A stretch of 64,000 bases of DNA from UKL13-2 sp031414695 (GCA_031414695.1 JANNWG010000062.1:1-64000), one strand, 5' to 3'; shown: positions 8,401-16,662, counted from the first letter of the stretch. A program made the numbers and translations. Notes: generated by a model from the letters alone, not told the origin.

Positions 8401-8439
8401 CGTCACATCGACGCCTCGAATCGGCATACGGATATTGCG

Positions 8440-9297
8440 ATGACCTACTTGCTTGAACTCATATCTTGGCAGAACTTAGGGGCTATCTTCAATTCGTCGT
8501 TTACGACATCGCTTGTCGGAGCGCTTGCTGGCGCATACGCTGGCGCCAAAGCAGCTCAGAATATTGCCGAACGCAGCAAAGAGCGTGCTGAGTATCAAAC
8601 GCAGATTCGAAATACTAACGCTGCAATTACTCTTTCGTTTATGGTTTGCAATGCAGCAATCTCATTGAAGAAGCAGCATACTAAACGACTATGCGATACC
8701 TATTTCAAGACTAAGCTTGAGTTAGATGGCTTCATAAAAAAGCACGAGGCTGGTGAGATTTACCCAAGCACTCCGTTCGAGTTCCAGGCCGAACTTCTAA
8801 GCATTCCACTTCTTGCCGTCCCAATTGATGCGCTACGTTCTCAGGTCTACGAAAAACTCACAATTTCTGCACGGTCGATAGCAATTGTAACTAGTCTAAC
8901 CGGTGCTCTTTCATCATTAGCAGACACGATCACGATCAGAAATGGTCTTATTGCTAGTTTAAAAAAACAATCGCCGCAAATCAGTAATGCAAACTTGTCA
9001 GCACTCTATTTCGGTCGTCCCTATGGGGAGGGACACGTCAGTACTGAGTACCTCGACAGCATGACGGGCTTACAAAATCTGACAGATGACGTAATTTTCT
9101 TCAGCAACCTACTGCGTAAGGATTTGGAAACTCATGGCAATAAGGTCTTGAAAAAATACAAGTCGGCGTTCAAAAGTGTGCACGAGCAAATCCACGCTAT
9201 TGAGCTATCTCCGGAAAAAACTGCCGGTATGATGCCGCCCGATGAGCAGTACTTGGAGTGGTTGAGCGGGTTTAGTGAGGGAAAAAAGCAACCGTAA
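8440..9297 (+). CDS. Orphan protein with N-terminal membrane segment
   Basis: 285 residues, not recognised. Residues about 17-37 (FNSSFTTSLVGALAGAYAGAKA) form a small-residue hydrophobic helix. It is followed by a long, mostly helical charged region with possible coiled coils (NIAERSKERAEYQTQIRNTN; KSVHEQIHAIELSPEK). A second hydrophobic patch lies near residues 148-165 (ARSIAIVTSLTGALSSLAD). Motif Q precedes it, and 12 bp direct repeats (GGGCAAGTTTCA) flank it at 8247 and 9301. Codon use looks more AT-rich than in its neighbours. It may be a recently acquired gene; function unknown. Confidence 0.65.
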   Translation: MTYLLELISWQNLGAIFNSSFTTSLVGALAGAYAGAKAAQNIAERSKERAEYQTQIRNTNAAITLSFMVCNAAISLKKQHTKRLCDTYFKTKLELDGFIKKHEAGEIYPSTPFEFQAELLSIPLLAVPIDALRSQVYEKLTISARSIAIVTSLTGALSSLADTITIRNGLIASLKKQSPQISNANLSALYFGRPYGEGHVSTEYLDSMTGLQNLTDDVIFFSNLLRKDLETHGNKVLKKYKSAFKSVHEQIHAIELSPEKTAGMMPPDEQYLEWLSGFSEGKKQP

Positions 9298-9405
9298 AGT
9301 GGGCAAGTTTCACGCAATAAACGGGGTCAGGCTCGCATTAAATCTAAAGCCCTTCTAATAATCCATGTCCTTCCCGCATTCCTCAGCTACACAGCAAGCG
9401 CAAGG

Positions 9406-9429
9406 GTGGGCAAAGCAAAGCGTGCCCAC
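9406..9429. repeat. Small inverted repeat before the phosphotransferase gene
   Basis: GTGGGCA at 9406-9412 pairs with TGCCCAC at 9423-9429. It resembles widespread short repeats of the GTGGGCAAAGC type found in many Proteobacteria. There is no T run, so a terminator is unlikely. The 9298-9405 stretch upstream holds no gene. Confidence 0.5.
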
Positions 9430-9540
9430 TGTGTCGAATCACGATCAATTGTCAGCCGTACAATGGTAAAACTTGATGCATTCATGAGCATCCTACCGCG
9501 TGAGTAGATGATGCCTGCCCTCCTTTTGCTTGCTGACAAG

Positions 9541-10467
9541 ATGACAACATTCCAAGTCCCAACTATTGATGCAGCAATAGTGCGCCATCTCATCGCATCA
9601 CAGTTCCCACAATGGGCTAGTCTTGATGTGCAGCCAGTGATAGCACAAGGTTGGTCGAATGAAGCGTTTCGTCTCGGGCGCGACAAACTGGTTCGTTTGC
9701 CTAGGCTCGCGGTATACGAACCCGCGATAGAAAAAGAATGCCTGTGGCTACCGAAGCTCGCGCCGCATTTGCCGCTAGCGATTCCTTTGCCTGTGGTTAT
9801 TGGCAAGCCACAAATAGAATACCAAATGAAATGGGCGGTGTTTCAATGGATTGATGGTGTGACGGCAACCGAAGCCAATATCGCCGATCTTTCAAAGTTT
9901 GCACACGATATAGCATTGTTTCTAATGGCTTTACAGCGCATTGATGCAAGTGATGGCCCGCCGCCGGGCGCACATAATTTTTATCGTGGCGGCTCGCTCG
10001 CAACTTATGACAGTGAGGTGCAACAAGCACTATCCTGTTTGCAAGGTAAGATTGACGTCGATGTCGCGCGCGAGATTTGGCAAACCGCGTTAGCGTGTGA
10101 GTGCCACCATCCGCCAGTGTGGATTCATGGCGACGTGAGCTTAGGCAATCTGTTGTTACAGGATGGCGCACTTAGTGCCGTCATTGATTTTGGCAATATG
10201 GGTGTGGGCGACCCCGCGTGTGATTTGGTCATCGCTTGGAATGTGTTTGACACCAACAGCCGTGCCGTTTTTCGCGATACTTTTCGCGATTCGTTAAGCC
10301 TAGATGATGCAACGTGGGCGCGTGGGCGTGGCTGGGCGCTTTGGAAAGCGCTGATTATTGAGGCGGGTTTAGCTGAGACAAATGCAGGTGAATTAGCAGA
10401 GCCTGGCCGTATTATTGAAGCGTTGATTGCTGATTATAGGTCGTGTGCACTCCATTTCAAACATTAA
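9541..10467 (+). CDS. APH/choline kinase-family phosphotransferase
   Basis: 308 residues from ATG 9541; an in-frame ATG at 9508 is an alternative. The C-terminal lobe shows the catalytic loop WIHGDVSLGNLLLQ and the metal site VIDFGNMGVGDPACDL, both typical of aminoglycoside phosphotransferase-like kinases (PF01636). The family transfers phosphate from ATP to small hydroxyl compounds. Substrates of such chromosomal genes are mostly unknown, so drug resistance should not be assumed. It is cytosolic, with no signal peptide. It stands alone between an orphan gene and the BrnTA module. Confidence 0.85.
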   Translation: MTTFQVPTIDAAIVRHLIASQFPQWASLDVQPVIAQGWSNEAFRLGRDKLVRLPRLAVYEPAIEKECLWLPKLAPHLPLAIPLPVVIGKPQIEYQMKWAVFQWIDGVTATEANIADLSKFAHDIALFLMALQRIDASDGPPPGAHNFYRGGSLATYDSEVQQALSCLQGKIDVDVAREIWQTALACECHHPPVWIHGDVSLGNLLLQDGALSAVIDFGNMGVGDPACDLVIAWNVFDTNSRAVFRDTFRDSLSLDDATWARGRGWALWKALIIEAGLAETNAGELAEPGRIIEALIADYRSCALHFKH

Positions 10468-10486
10468 ACCACTCGACTCGCGCAAA

Positions 10487-10515
10487 TTGACATGGAATAC
10501 AATTGTCTATACACT
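10487..10515 (+). promoter_or_regulatory. Predicted promoter of the BrnTA module
   Basis: A perfect -35 TTGACA (10487-10492), a 17-base spacer and a -10 TACACT (10510-10515) end six bases before the BrnT ATG. Transcription would start at or next to the start codon, giving a leaderless mRNA. GACA and TGTC within the spacer form a small inverted repeat that could be the BrnA operator; this is inferred from known autoregulation by BrnA. Confidence 0.65.
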
Positions 10516-10521
10516 TAATTG

Positions 10522-10800
10522 ATGCGATATGAATGGGATCCAGCCAAAGCGAAGTCAAATATCGGGGATCACGGCGTTAGTTTTGCAGAAGCCGTTACCG
10601 TCCTTGAAGACGATTTTGCGCTCACGCGAGAGGATGAAGACGCGCTTAATGAACAACGCTTTGTTACGTTAGGCATGAGCGGCGTCGGCAATCTACTTGT
10701 TGTGGTCTACACCTATCGCGAACCAGATGTCATCCGGCTAATTTCAGCTTGGAAGGCTAACAAACCACAGAGGTCACGCTATGAAAAAAACCGTCGCTGA
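10522..10800 (+). CDS. brnT: BrnT-family toxin (type II toxin-antitoxin)
   Basis: 92 residues from ATG 10522. It has the BrnT start RYEWDPAKAKSNIGDHGVSFAEA and the C-terminal block VIRLISAWKANKPQRSRYE (PF04365). BrnT is a RelE-fold ribonuclease that stalls growth when unbound by BrnA. The next gene overlaps by 20 bases and encodes the matching antitoxin. There is no ribosome binding site before the ATG, fitting the leaderless promoter just upstream. Confidence 0.92.
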   Translation: MRYEWDPAKAKSNIGDHGVSFAEAVTVLEDDFALTREDEDALNEQRFVTLGMSGVGNLLVVVYTYREPDVIRLISAWKANKPQRSRYEKNRR

Positions 10801-11116
10801 ACCCTACCGTGAAATTGACTTTGCGCGTGCCAAGCGTGGCGCGGTCGTTCCTGTTGAACCCGGTAAGACAAAGATTTCCATTCGCCTTGACAACAAAGTG
10901 TTGGATCATTTCCGCGCTATCGTTGAAAACGCGGGTGGAGGCAACTATCAAACGTTAATCAACGATGCCTTGCTAGCCTATACGCACCAAATATCACTAC
11001 TAGATGCGGTGCGACAAGTGGTTCGCGAGGAGTTTCATCCTGCCATGCCTGCACCGAACAATCCAGTACGTCGTTCAAGCGGACGCGAAAAAAGCACTGC
11101 GCAACGGGCTGTTTGA
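10781..11116 (+). CDS. brnA: BrnA-family antitoxin
   Basis: 111 residues. The central KTKISIRLDNKVLDHFRAIV and NYQTLINDALLAYT form the ribbon-helix-helix region typical of BrnA (PF14384). BrnA neutralises BrnT and represses the operon. The start lies inside the brnT 3' end with a GAGG about 11 bases upstream, so translation is probably coupled. The C-terminal tail (RRSSGREKSTAQRAV) is basic and longer than in many homologues. Confidence 0.9.
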   Translation: MKKTVAEPYREIDFARAKRGAVVPVEPGKTKISIRLDNKVLDHFRAIVENAGGGNYQTLINDALLAYTHQISLLDAVRQVVREEFHPAMPAPNNPVRRSSGREKSTAQRAV

Positions 11117-11200
11117 TCGTTGATTGAATGAAATACGAGCATAAATAAAATCAGACAACATTTAGCTGTTGCACTGACGCTAAACTAGACTCCCTAAGCT

Positions 11201-11443
11201 ATGAACGATATGACTACAATTTATCTACTACTAATAATCGTCATAGCCGTAGTAATACTCTTTGTTTATCTAAAATCCAAAAATCAAGACGCCTCACCTG
11301 TTGACCCAATAGCCGAAGCCGAAGTGTATTTAGCGTATGGTCGAAAATCGCAGGCAATAGACATTCTTGAAAAGGCAAAATTAGCCTATCCCGATCGAGC
11401 TGATATACAAGCCAAACTAAATGAAATACGCATCAAGCAATAA
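11201..11443 (+). CDS. Small membrane protein with a FimV-type C-terminal motif
   Basis: 80 residues. One transmembrane helix at about 7-24 (IYLLLIIVIAVVILFVYL) is followed by a cytosolic tail. Its DPIAEAEVYLAYGRKSQAIDIL is the signature of the conserved C-terminal TPR-like domain of FimV/HubP polar-organising proteins, then PDRADIQAKLNEI. Full FimV proteins exceed 600 residues with LysM and acidic regions; none of that is present. It looks like a free-standing mini-FimV that could be an interaction module, or a remnant. It starts at ATG 11201, with another in-frame ATG at 11210. Confidence 0.75.
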   Translation: MNDMTTIYLLLIIVIAVVILFVYLKSKNQDASPVDPIAEAEVYLAYGRKSQAIDILEKAKLAYPDRADIQAKLNEIRIKQ

Positions 11444-11750
11444 CTTCTTTGATGCTATTCGCAAGTAAAAATTGAAACCCGCCTATTGACGGGCACCTTC
11501 AGGCATTTTTGCTTGGAGCAGTTCGTAAATAAAAGCGTTTGAAGTTGTCCAAAGATAGTTGCGTTTCAGTAATCATCAAGTAGCGCTCTGCCTAGCAGAG
11601 TGCACTAGATGCTTCACTTTTCCACTACCCATTGGCTATCCACGCTCAGCTGTCTGTAGTTGATTGACGACAAACTTATGTTATTTGCTGCAGTGGTCAA
11701 CACGCACATGGCGGCCTCGTTGAGTGATGACAACTTAAACGGAGTATGTA
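11444..11750. other. Gene-free region with element P copy B
   Basis: The stretch holds element P copy B and then about 200 bp without a recognisable gene or terminator. The in-frame start at 11660 leads to a short frame overlapping the next gene and is not convincing. Confidence 0.5.
11474..11540. repeat. Element P copy B
   Basis: The left arm GAAACCCGCCTATTGACGGG and centre CTTCAGGC with TGCTTGGAG match the family well. The right arm is eroded (GTAAATAAAAGCGTTT). It lies between the mini-FimV gene and the next gene. Confidence 0.65.
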
Positions 11751-12197
11751 ATGAAAAAATTATTGGTTGCACTATTTTTAAGCATTATGTCGGGCGCTAT
11801 TTTTGCAGCAGACGTTGGTGTGTCTATTACATTGGGGCAGCCTGGTTTTTATGGGCGCATTGATATTGGTCATGTACCACCGCCACAGTTAATTTATGCT
11901 GCACCCGTCGTTATCCAAGCTTATCCTGTCACCGATATTCGTGAGCCGTTATATCTGCATGTTCCACCAGGGCATGAGAAAAAATGGCGCAAACACTGCA
12001 AGCGCTATCAAGCCTGTGGCCGCCCTGTTTATTTTGTTCGTAGTGGCTGGTATAGCGATGTTTATGTGCCGCATTACAAAACGCTGACAGATCAACATCA
12101 CAATAGCAATGGAAAAAAGCACGCCAAGCATGACAAACATAGCAATGGCAACAAGCATGGTCATGCAAAAAAGAATCAAGGTAACAAAGACGATTGA
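11751..12197 (+). CDS. Secreted protein with His/Lys-rich tail
   Basis: 148 residues. A signal peptide is clear (MKKLLVALFLSIMSGAIFA, cleavage likely after AFA/FAA around residue 19-21). The mature part has GVSITLGQPGFYGRIDIG, VPPGHEKKWRKHCKRYQACG with two cysteines, and PVYFVRSGWYSDVYVPHY. I recognise this pattern from uncharacterised betaproteobacterial periplasmic proteins. The last 40 residues are His/Lys/Asn-rich (HHNSNGKKHAKHDKHSNGNK) and could bind metal. GGAG precedes the ATG. It stands alone on its strand and the function is unknown. Confidence 0.8.
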   Translation: MKKLLVALFLSIMSGAIFAADVGVSITLGQPGFYGRIDIGHVPPPQLIYAAPVVIQAYPVTDIREPLYLHVPPGHEKKWRKHCKRYQACGRPVYFVRSGWYSDVYVPHYKTLTDQHHNSNGKKHAKHDKHSNGNKHGHAKKNQGNKDD

Positions 12198-12213
12198 GGC
12201 ATGAGGGCAGCCA

Positions 12214-12250
12214 AGCTATATTGCGGCAATACAAAATTAAGTATGTTGTG
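12214..12250 (+). repeat. Motif Q copy 3
   Basis: AGCTATATTGCGGCAATAC then AAAATTAAGTATGTTGTGTGT. It is the only full copy not directly before an orphan gene. It follows the secreted His/Lys-rich protein by 16 bases and precedes the ECF sigma gene by about 190 bases. TTGAGG lies 17 bases before TATATT, so this copy could act as a promoter. Confidence 0.55.
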
Positions 12251-12437
12251 TGTCTTAGCTAGATTCGCGTTCAACATGTCGCTGGGACAGTCATTTTGGA
12301 TAATAGCGCGGCTAGGGACTCCCTAGCTCAATCATATGCACAAACGCAGCATCATCGACATATGCGTTATCGCCAGCAATTTGATTGGAACTTTCGTAAT
12401 GACGTAGCGCAATACTAGCTAAACCACGCCAGACTAA

Positions 12438-13067
12438 ATGAATTCGATGCCGTTAACGGATGCCAATGTTGACCTTGATCTGCTGCGCCGTATGCGTGCG
12501 GGCGAGGCGCAGGCGCTCGCGTCCCTTTATCAACGTCATCAAGCGCCGCTTTATCGGTTTGCATTGTTACGATCAGGCTCGCCTGATACAGCAGCCGATG
12601 TAGTGCAAGATGTCTTTATGGCGCTGATAGAGGGCAAGTTAAATTTTGATCCGTTGCGCGGTGGGCTATCGAGTTTTTTATATGGTGTCGCGCGTAATTT
12701 TATGTTGAAGCGCGCTGAAGGTGAGCGACGTTATTTGCCACTTCAAGTTCACGCAAGCGATGAAGACGATGATGAATGTGACATCACTGATTGTGCGATA
12801 ACACCGCTAGAAAAAATACTCATGAATGAGCGTGCCGAAAGCGTGCGCGCGGCATTAGCCAAAATCGCACCGCATTACCGCGATGTGTTAATTTTGTATG
12901 AAATTCAAGACTTAAGTTACGTCGAAATCGCCAACATATGCCACATCGATATTGGCACCGTGCGCTCACGTTTATCCCGCGCACGCGTTAAGTGTGCGGC
13001 ACTATTGACCCTGATGAATGACGCAGATGGCGATGAGCGTCTCGCCAACACATCAACCGAAAGATGA
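12438..13067 (+). CDS. ECF-type RNA polymerase sigma factor
   Basis: 209 residues. Region 2 reads AGEAQALASLYQRHQAPLYRFALL then DTAADVVQDVFMAL. Region 4 reads RDVLILYEIQDLSYVEIANICHIDIGTVRSRLSRARVK, the sigma-70 family helix-turn-helix. It directs RNA polymerase to a small regulon, probably including its own operon. It overlaps the next gene, a likely membrane regulator, by four bases (ATGA). A secreted protein gene follows, so the operon probably senses an envelope cue. Confidence 0.93.
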   Translation: MNSMPLTDANVDLDLLRRMRAGEAQALASLYQRHQAPLYRFALLRSGSPDTAADVVQDVFMALIEGKLNFDPLRGGLSSFLYGVARNFMLKRAEGERRYLPLQVHASDEDDDECDITDCAITPLEKILMNERAESVRAALAKIAPHYRDVLILYEIQDLSYVEIANICHIDIGTVRSRLSRARVKCAALLTLMNDADGDERLANTSTER

Positions 13068-13585
13068 TGATGAATAAAGGTAATGACCACCCAGATTTAC
13101 AAGTTGCGTTTCAACAGCTACGAGATGCAATGAAAGATACTGCGACGCCTACGAAGGTTGAGCAAAACATCATGCGCGCGTTCAGTTTGCAACTAAGCAT
13201 GCAGCAAAGCGGGCAACAAAAATCGCTAAGTCAGCCATCAAAGGCTTGGCTAGGTCTCGGTCAATGGTTAGCCCCCGGCGCTGCCATTGCGGCGAGTGTC
13301 GTTATGACAGCGTGGCTCATGCTGGGCGGTGCTGCGATGGGTGTTAAAAATGCAACTATTCAAACGCTTGAAAATGTTGCCGACGCACCATTCATCGCCC
13401 TACAATCGCTCGAACAAATTGCCTTGGAACCAAATCCGCGTCTTATCGAAACTACCGTACCGAAGATGCTTTTTGCCAGCATGGGCATGCCGGTATCACC
13501 TGAAATGGCGAGTGAAACGGTACGCGCTGAGATGCTAGTCAGTGCTGCAGGGCAGCCGTTAGCACTCAGATTATCAAGGCCATAA
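13064..13585 (+). CDS. Probable membrane-bound partner (anti-sigma type) of the ECF factor
   Basis: 173 residues. One transmembrane segment is predicted near residues 68-92 (LAPGAAIAASVVMTAWLMLGGAA). It separates a cytosolic part of about 65 residues (FQQLRDAMKDTATPTKVEQNIMRAF) from a periplasmic tail. That topology and the four-base overlap with the sigma gene fit an anti-sigma factor. The zinc HxxxCxxC motif of the common class is absent and I recognise no family, so the role is inferred from position and topology alone. Confidence 0.65.
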   Translation: MMMNKGNDHPDLQVAFQQLRDAMKDTATPTKVEQNIMRAFSLQLSMQQSGQQKSLSQPSKAWLGLGQWLAPGAAIAASVVMTAWLMLGGAAMGVKNATIQTLENVADAPFIALQSLEQIALEPNPRLIETTVPKMLFASMGMPVSPEMASETVRAEMLVSAAGQPLALRLSRP

Positions 13586-13643
13586 TTTTTTATTGTGTAA
13601 GTCAAATTAATTTAGCTGCACACCAAATATAAAAGGAACCATC

Positions 13644-14891
13644 ATGACGCAATCCATCATTTCACGCGCCGTTTTATCTGCACTGCTATTAAGCGCAACT
13701 ACCGTTGCAAACGCATTGGCGATGCAGCCAGCAGATGACGCCACCAAAGAAAATCGACATGTTGAATATGTCAGCGTTGCGGCTTTGGCGGCTGATATAG
13801 AGACATCAAAGCCTTCAACAAACGCAACGGACGCTAAAAAAACCATAACAACCAGTCAGTTTTCATTTGCCCAAGCACAAGGCAATGATGCCAATACCAT
13901 CGTATTTTCAAGCGTGTTGGCAGATGCGTTCCATGCAACAGGACAGGCAGGCATCACTGGGCATGGCGGCAGTGTTAAATTAATCAAAAATGCACCTTAC
14001 CGTGCTGAAGTCGTCAATGAAGCTGTGCAAATACTTAATGATGGCAACCAAATCATTAAGCGCAATACACAAATGAACTACCGCGATAGTGCGGGTCGCA
14101 CGCGTATGGAAATAACGAATAACAATGGCGCTGTTAGCAGCATCGCGATCCATGACGCGGTCGAAAAAACAAGCTACTACTTGGTTCCAAAGAGTAAAAC
14201 AGCAACTAAAATCAGCATCGATCCAAATTTTCAAAAGCGTATCGTTGAGTTGCGTGAGAAGGCAAAAGAAATTGGCCGCGATGGTAAATCCACTTTCATT
14301 ACGCGCGGCCCGGGCGAAGAGATGGTAATTTCACGTGTCGAGCTCCCACGCGGCGCAGGTAACTCAAGCAGCGCAGGTGCCACCGAAGAGGTCAGAATCA
14401 ATGTGATACGTACCTCTGATGATGAAAAGGTCAGCGTCGTAAAATTAGGTGAAAGGTTAGGAGAGTCGGGCGCGCTGCGAATCGACACGTCAGCAATGTC
14501 AGGCTTGTCTGGTCTTAACCAAAATCTTGCAGGGCTAGGCGCGTTGAGCACCACTTTTGCCGATCGCGCATGGGCGACAAAAGCAACAACAAAAGAGTTG
14601 GGCACTAAGGACATCGACGGCATTCGCGCCGAAGGTAAATTACGCGCCTACACCATTCCCGCAGGCGAACTTGGCAACAAAAACCCAATTACCGTTTCAA
14701 CCGAAACATGGGTTTCGCCTGAGCTACAAATTACGCTCTACTCAAAACACAGCGACCCACGTACCGGTGACAAAATTTATCGCCTACAAAATATCAAGCG
14801 TAGCGAACAAGCGCTTGATTTGTTTAATGTGCCAGAAGGTTATCAAGTTAAAGAAATGCCAGCAATGAAGTTTGAGGTGAAGGGGAAGTGA
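13644..14891 (+). CDS. Secreted protein of an uncharacterised sigma-linked family
   Basis: 415 residues with an N-terminal signal peptide (SRAVLSALLLSATTVANALA). The block APYRAEVVNEAVQILNDGNQ with NYRDSAGRTRME, and the C-terminal TETWVSPELQITLYSKHSDP then IYRLQNIKRSEQ, match a family of secreted proteins common in Acidobacteria and Proteobacteria, often next to ECF sigma genes. No enzyme motif is seen. AAAGGAACC precedes the ATG. It probably belongs to the same operon as the sigma and its membrane partner and could be a substrate or target of that regulon. Confidence 0.75.
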   Translation: MTQSIISRAVLSALLLSATTVANALAMQPADDATKENRHVEYVSVAALAADIETSKPSTNATDAKKTITTSQFSFAQAQGNDANTIVFSSVLADAFHATGQAGITGHGGSVKLIKNAPYRAEVVNEAVQILNDGNQIIKRNTQMNYRDSAGRTRMEITNNNGAVSSIAIHDAVEKTSYYLVPKSKTATKISIDPNFQKRIVELREKAKEIGRDGKSTFITRGPGEEMVISRVELPRGAGNSSSAGATEEVRINVIRTSDDEKVSVVKLGERLGESGALRIDTSAMSGLSGLNQNLAGLGALSTTFADRAWATKATTKELGTKDIDGIRAEGKLRAYTIPAGELGNKNPITVSTETWVSPELQITLYSKHSDPRTGDKIYRLQNIKRSEQALDLFNVPEGYQVKEMPAMKFEVKGK

Positions 14892-14900
14892 GGCGTGAAC

Positions 14901-14942
14901 TGTGAACTGTAAAGTGTGAACTGTAAAGTGTGAACTGTAAAA
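14901..14942. repeat. Three tandem copies of a 14 bp unit, with an inverted counterpart
   Basis: TGTGAACTGTAAAG repeats at 14901, 14915 and 14929, and a partial unit precedes it. Related sequence in inverted orientation (GTTCACCCTTCACTGTTCAC) lies at 14963-14982. The array sits between two convergent genes, so folded RNA could act as a bidirectional terminator. Confidence 0.8.
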
Positions 14943-15003
14943 ATATTGCTGACCCTGCCTTTGTTCACCCTTCACTGTTCACCATTCACAAATAGCGCTC
15001 CAC

Positions 15004-16662
15004 TCAATCAGGCCCAGATAACCCATGCGTTGCCCGCCGTGCTTCGATTAAATTACGCTTTGATTGTGGTTTGAAAATTTGTCGTAATGTGGACATTTTT
15101 TCTTTCCACGTCAGGCCTTCGCTAGAGAGCGCTTCCATAAAGTTGGCGATGCGGCGTGACAGCATAACGGTGTAGAGCGCTAACACCATCGTCGGTAAAA
15201 ATACGGCTAAAAATATACCGACTTTGATGATTGTGGTGTAGCCATCGTGTGAAAAAAGATTCATGCCGAGGAAGCCTGTGGCTACCGTGCCAATCATGCC
15301 GCAGGAAGAGACTACCGTTAGGCGCATCGCGTTATCAGTTTGTTTGCGGGTGCGGTCAGCGTCAAGGTATTCGTTAATGTCGCGCGCTTCTTCGCGCACC
15401 TCTTGATAAAGCGCGTCAGAGCCTAGTTGATGCGACCAGCGTTTGAAGAAATCACTCGCCTGCACTTGATTCGAAATTTCATGAAACCAATAGCGATGGT
15501 TAAAGCGTAAAAACACTTCTAGCGTTTCACGAACATGCTTTTTGAATTGTTTTACCGATTCAAAATTACGCACGTTCAGGCGTTCAACCGCACGTGAAAA
15601 ACGATTTGAAAGCGACAGTAACGCTGCTTTATTGAAATTGGCAATTAAGCCAATCTGATAAAACTGATGGCGATACTGGCGCAGCAATGTTGCATTATGG
15701 TTGGCCTTAGTGACCATCGCAAAACTCACGCCGCAAAAAAGATAACGCGTCATCATATCGTCTTGCTTATCTTCTGGGCACCAATAACGGTCGTAGCAAT
15801 ATTCAGACTCAAAGTTAGATAAAAATGAAGATGCATAAGGCAGCGTGTTTGAGTCACCCCATTTCGCGGCAAAGCCGATTCGCACCATATCGCCGCGCGT
15901 GAGTTCTGTCGGATCATCAAACGATAAGTACGTCATGATGGGGATGCGTTTATTTTCAATCTGGTGATACTTAATCACGCCGCCTGGCAAATAGGCCGGC
16001 ATGAGGGGTGACAAAAAATACTCCCAGTGCATCGACAATGGTGTTTGGCGTTCGGCGCGCACGAGATCAATAAATTTTTCACGATCGCCATAATCAGACT
16101 GCGACAGAAGCGCGCCCGCCGCATCAAAAAATGCCACTCGATGCGGGCAATGCGCGCCCTGATTGCTCGCCTCCCATGCAGGCGCATAGGGGCGGCCAAA
16201 GCGATCCATCATCTCAACAGCATCAGCTAATGGAATATCCTTACCTGCGACTTCCAGCACCGCCACAGCCACATCCACATCATAGAAAAAATACAGCCGT
16301 GCCCGCAGCACATCGAGTTTGATAACAGGGCTATTGGCTTTGAGGTTGACTTCAACGGTGGCAATATCGTCACGCTTAAAAGCGTGCAGGGAAGATTGCG
16401 CGCCGCGACCTTCGTCGCCCACGCCATATAAAAAACGCTGCACATAAGGTAAAAAATATACAAACTCTTCATAGCCCGCTAGGCATGATTCATCCTCAAT
16501 TAATAAGGTGTCATCCACATATTGCCAAGGGCCGGGTTGGCGTTTAAGCACATCCCAATAGTTGAGGTTATCTGCACCGGCTTTGCGAGACAGCGCCCCG
16601 AGCGTGATAGGCCAAAGCAGCGTGTGATGGAATTCGCGGACGATATTATTAGATGAGGACAA
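15004..16662 (-). CDS. CorA-like magnesium/divalent-cation transporter family protein
   Basis: 552 residues. The C-terminal end has the CorA layout: a long helical region, then TM1 ending in GTVATGFLGMNLF with the GMN selectivity motif, a short loop, TM2 (KVGIFLAVFLPTMVLALYTVML) and a basic tail. Classical CorA is about 320 residues; this one has a much larger N-terminal domain and lacks the usual MPEL loop motif, so transport direction and ion are uncertain. It is divergent from the TonB receptor and convergent with the sigma operon. Confidence 0.8.
   Translation of the reverse strand: MSSSNNIVREFHHTLLWPITLGALSRKAGADNLNYWDVLKRQPGPWQYVDDTLLIEDESCLAGYEEFVYFLPYVQRFLYGVGDEGRGAQSSLHAFKRDDIATVEVNLKANSPVIKLDVLRARLYFFYDVDVAVAVLEVAGKDIPLADAVEMMDRFGRPYAPAWEASNQGAHCPHRVAFFDAAGALLSQSDYGDREKFIDLVRAERQTPLSMHWEYFLSPLMPAYLPGGVIKYHQIENKRIPIMTYLSFDDPTELTRGDMVRIGFAAKWGDSNTLPYASSFLSNFESEYCYDRYWCPEDKQDDMMTRYLFCGVSFAMVTKANHNATLLRQYRHQFYQIGLIANFNKAALLSLSNRFSRAVERLNVRNFESVKQFKKHVRETLEVFLRFNHRYWFHEISNQVQASDFFKRWSHQLGSDALYQEVREEARDINEYLDADRTRKQTDNAMRLTVVSSCGMIGTVATGFLGMNLFSHDGYTTIIKVGIFLAVFLPTMVLALYTVMLSRRIANFMEALSSEGLTWKEKMSTLRQIFKPQSKRNLIEARRATHGLSGPD

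Larger units (their letters stand above)
8095..8439. other. Gene-free region with element P, a REP-like half and motif Q
   Basis: These 345 bp hold element P (8101-8166) and a REP-like half-palindrome (GTCATTCCAAACGCGTTGAG near 8193-8212). They also hold GGGCAAGTTTCA at 8247-8258, repeated directly at 9301-9312 beyond the next gene, and motif Q at 8364-8400. No gene is seen. Confidence 0.6.

Noticed and set aside
9541..10467. Aminoglycoside resistance gene
   Set aside because: The fold is right, but chromosomal members of this family have many substrates and no resistance-type sequence or mobile context is visible.
14894..14942. CRISPR-like short repeat array
   Set aside because: Three contiguous 14 bp units without spacers and no cas genes; this is a simple tandem repeat.
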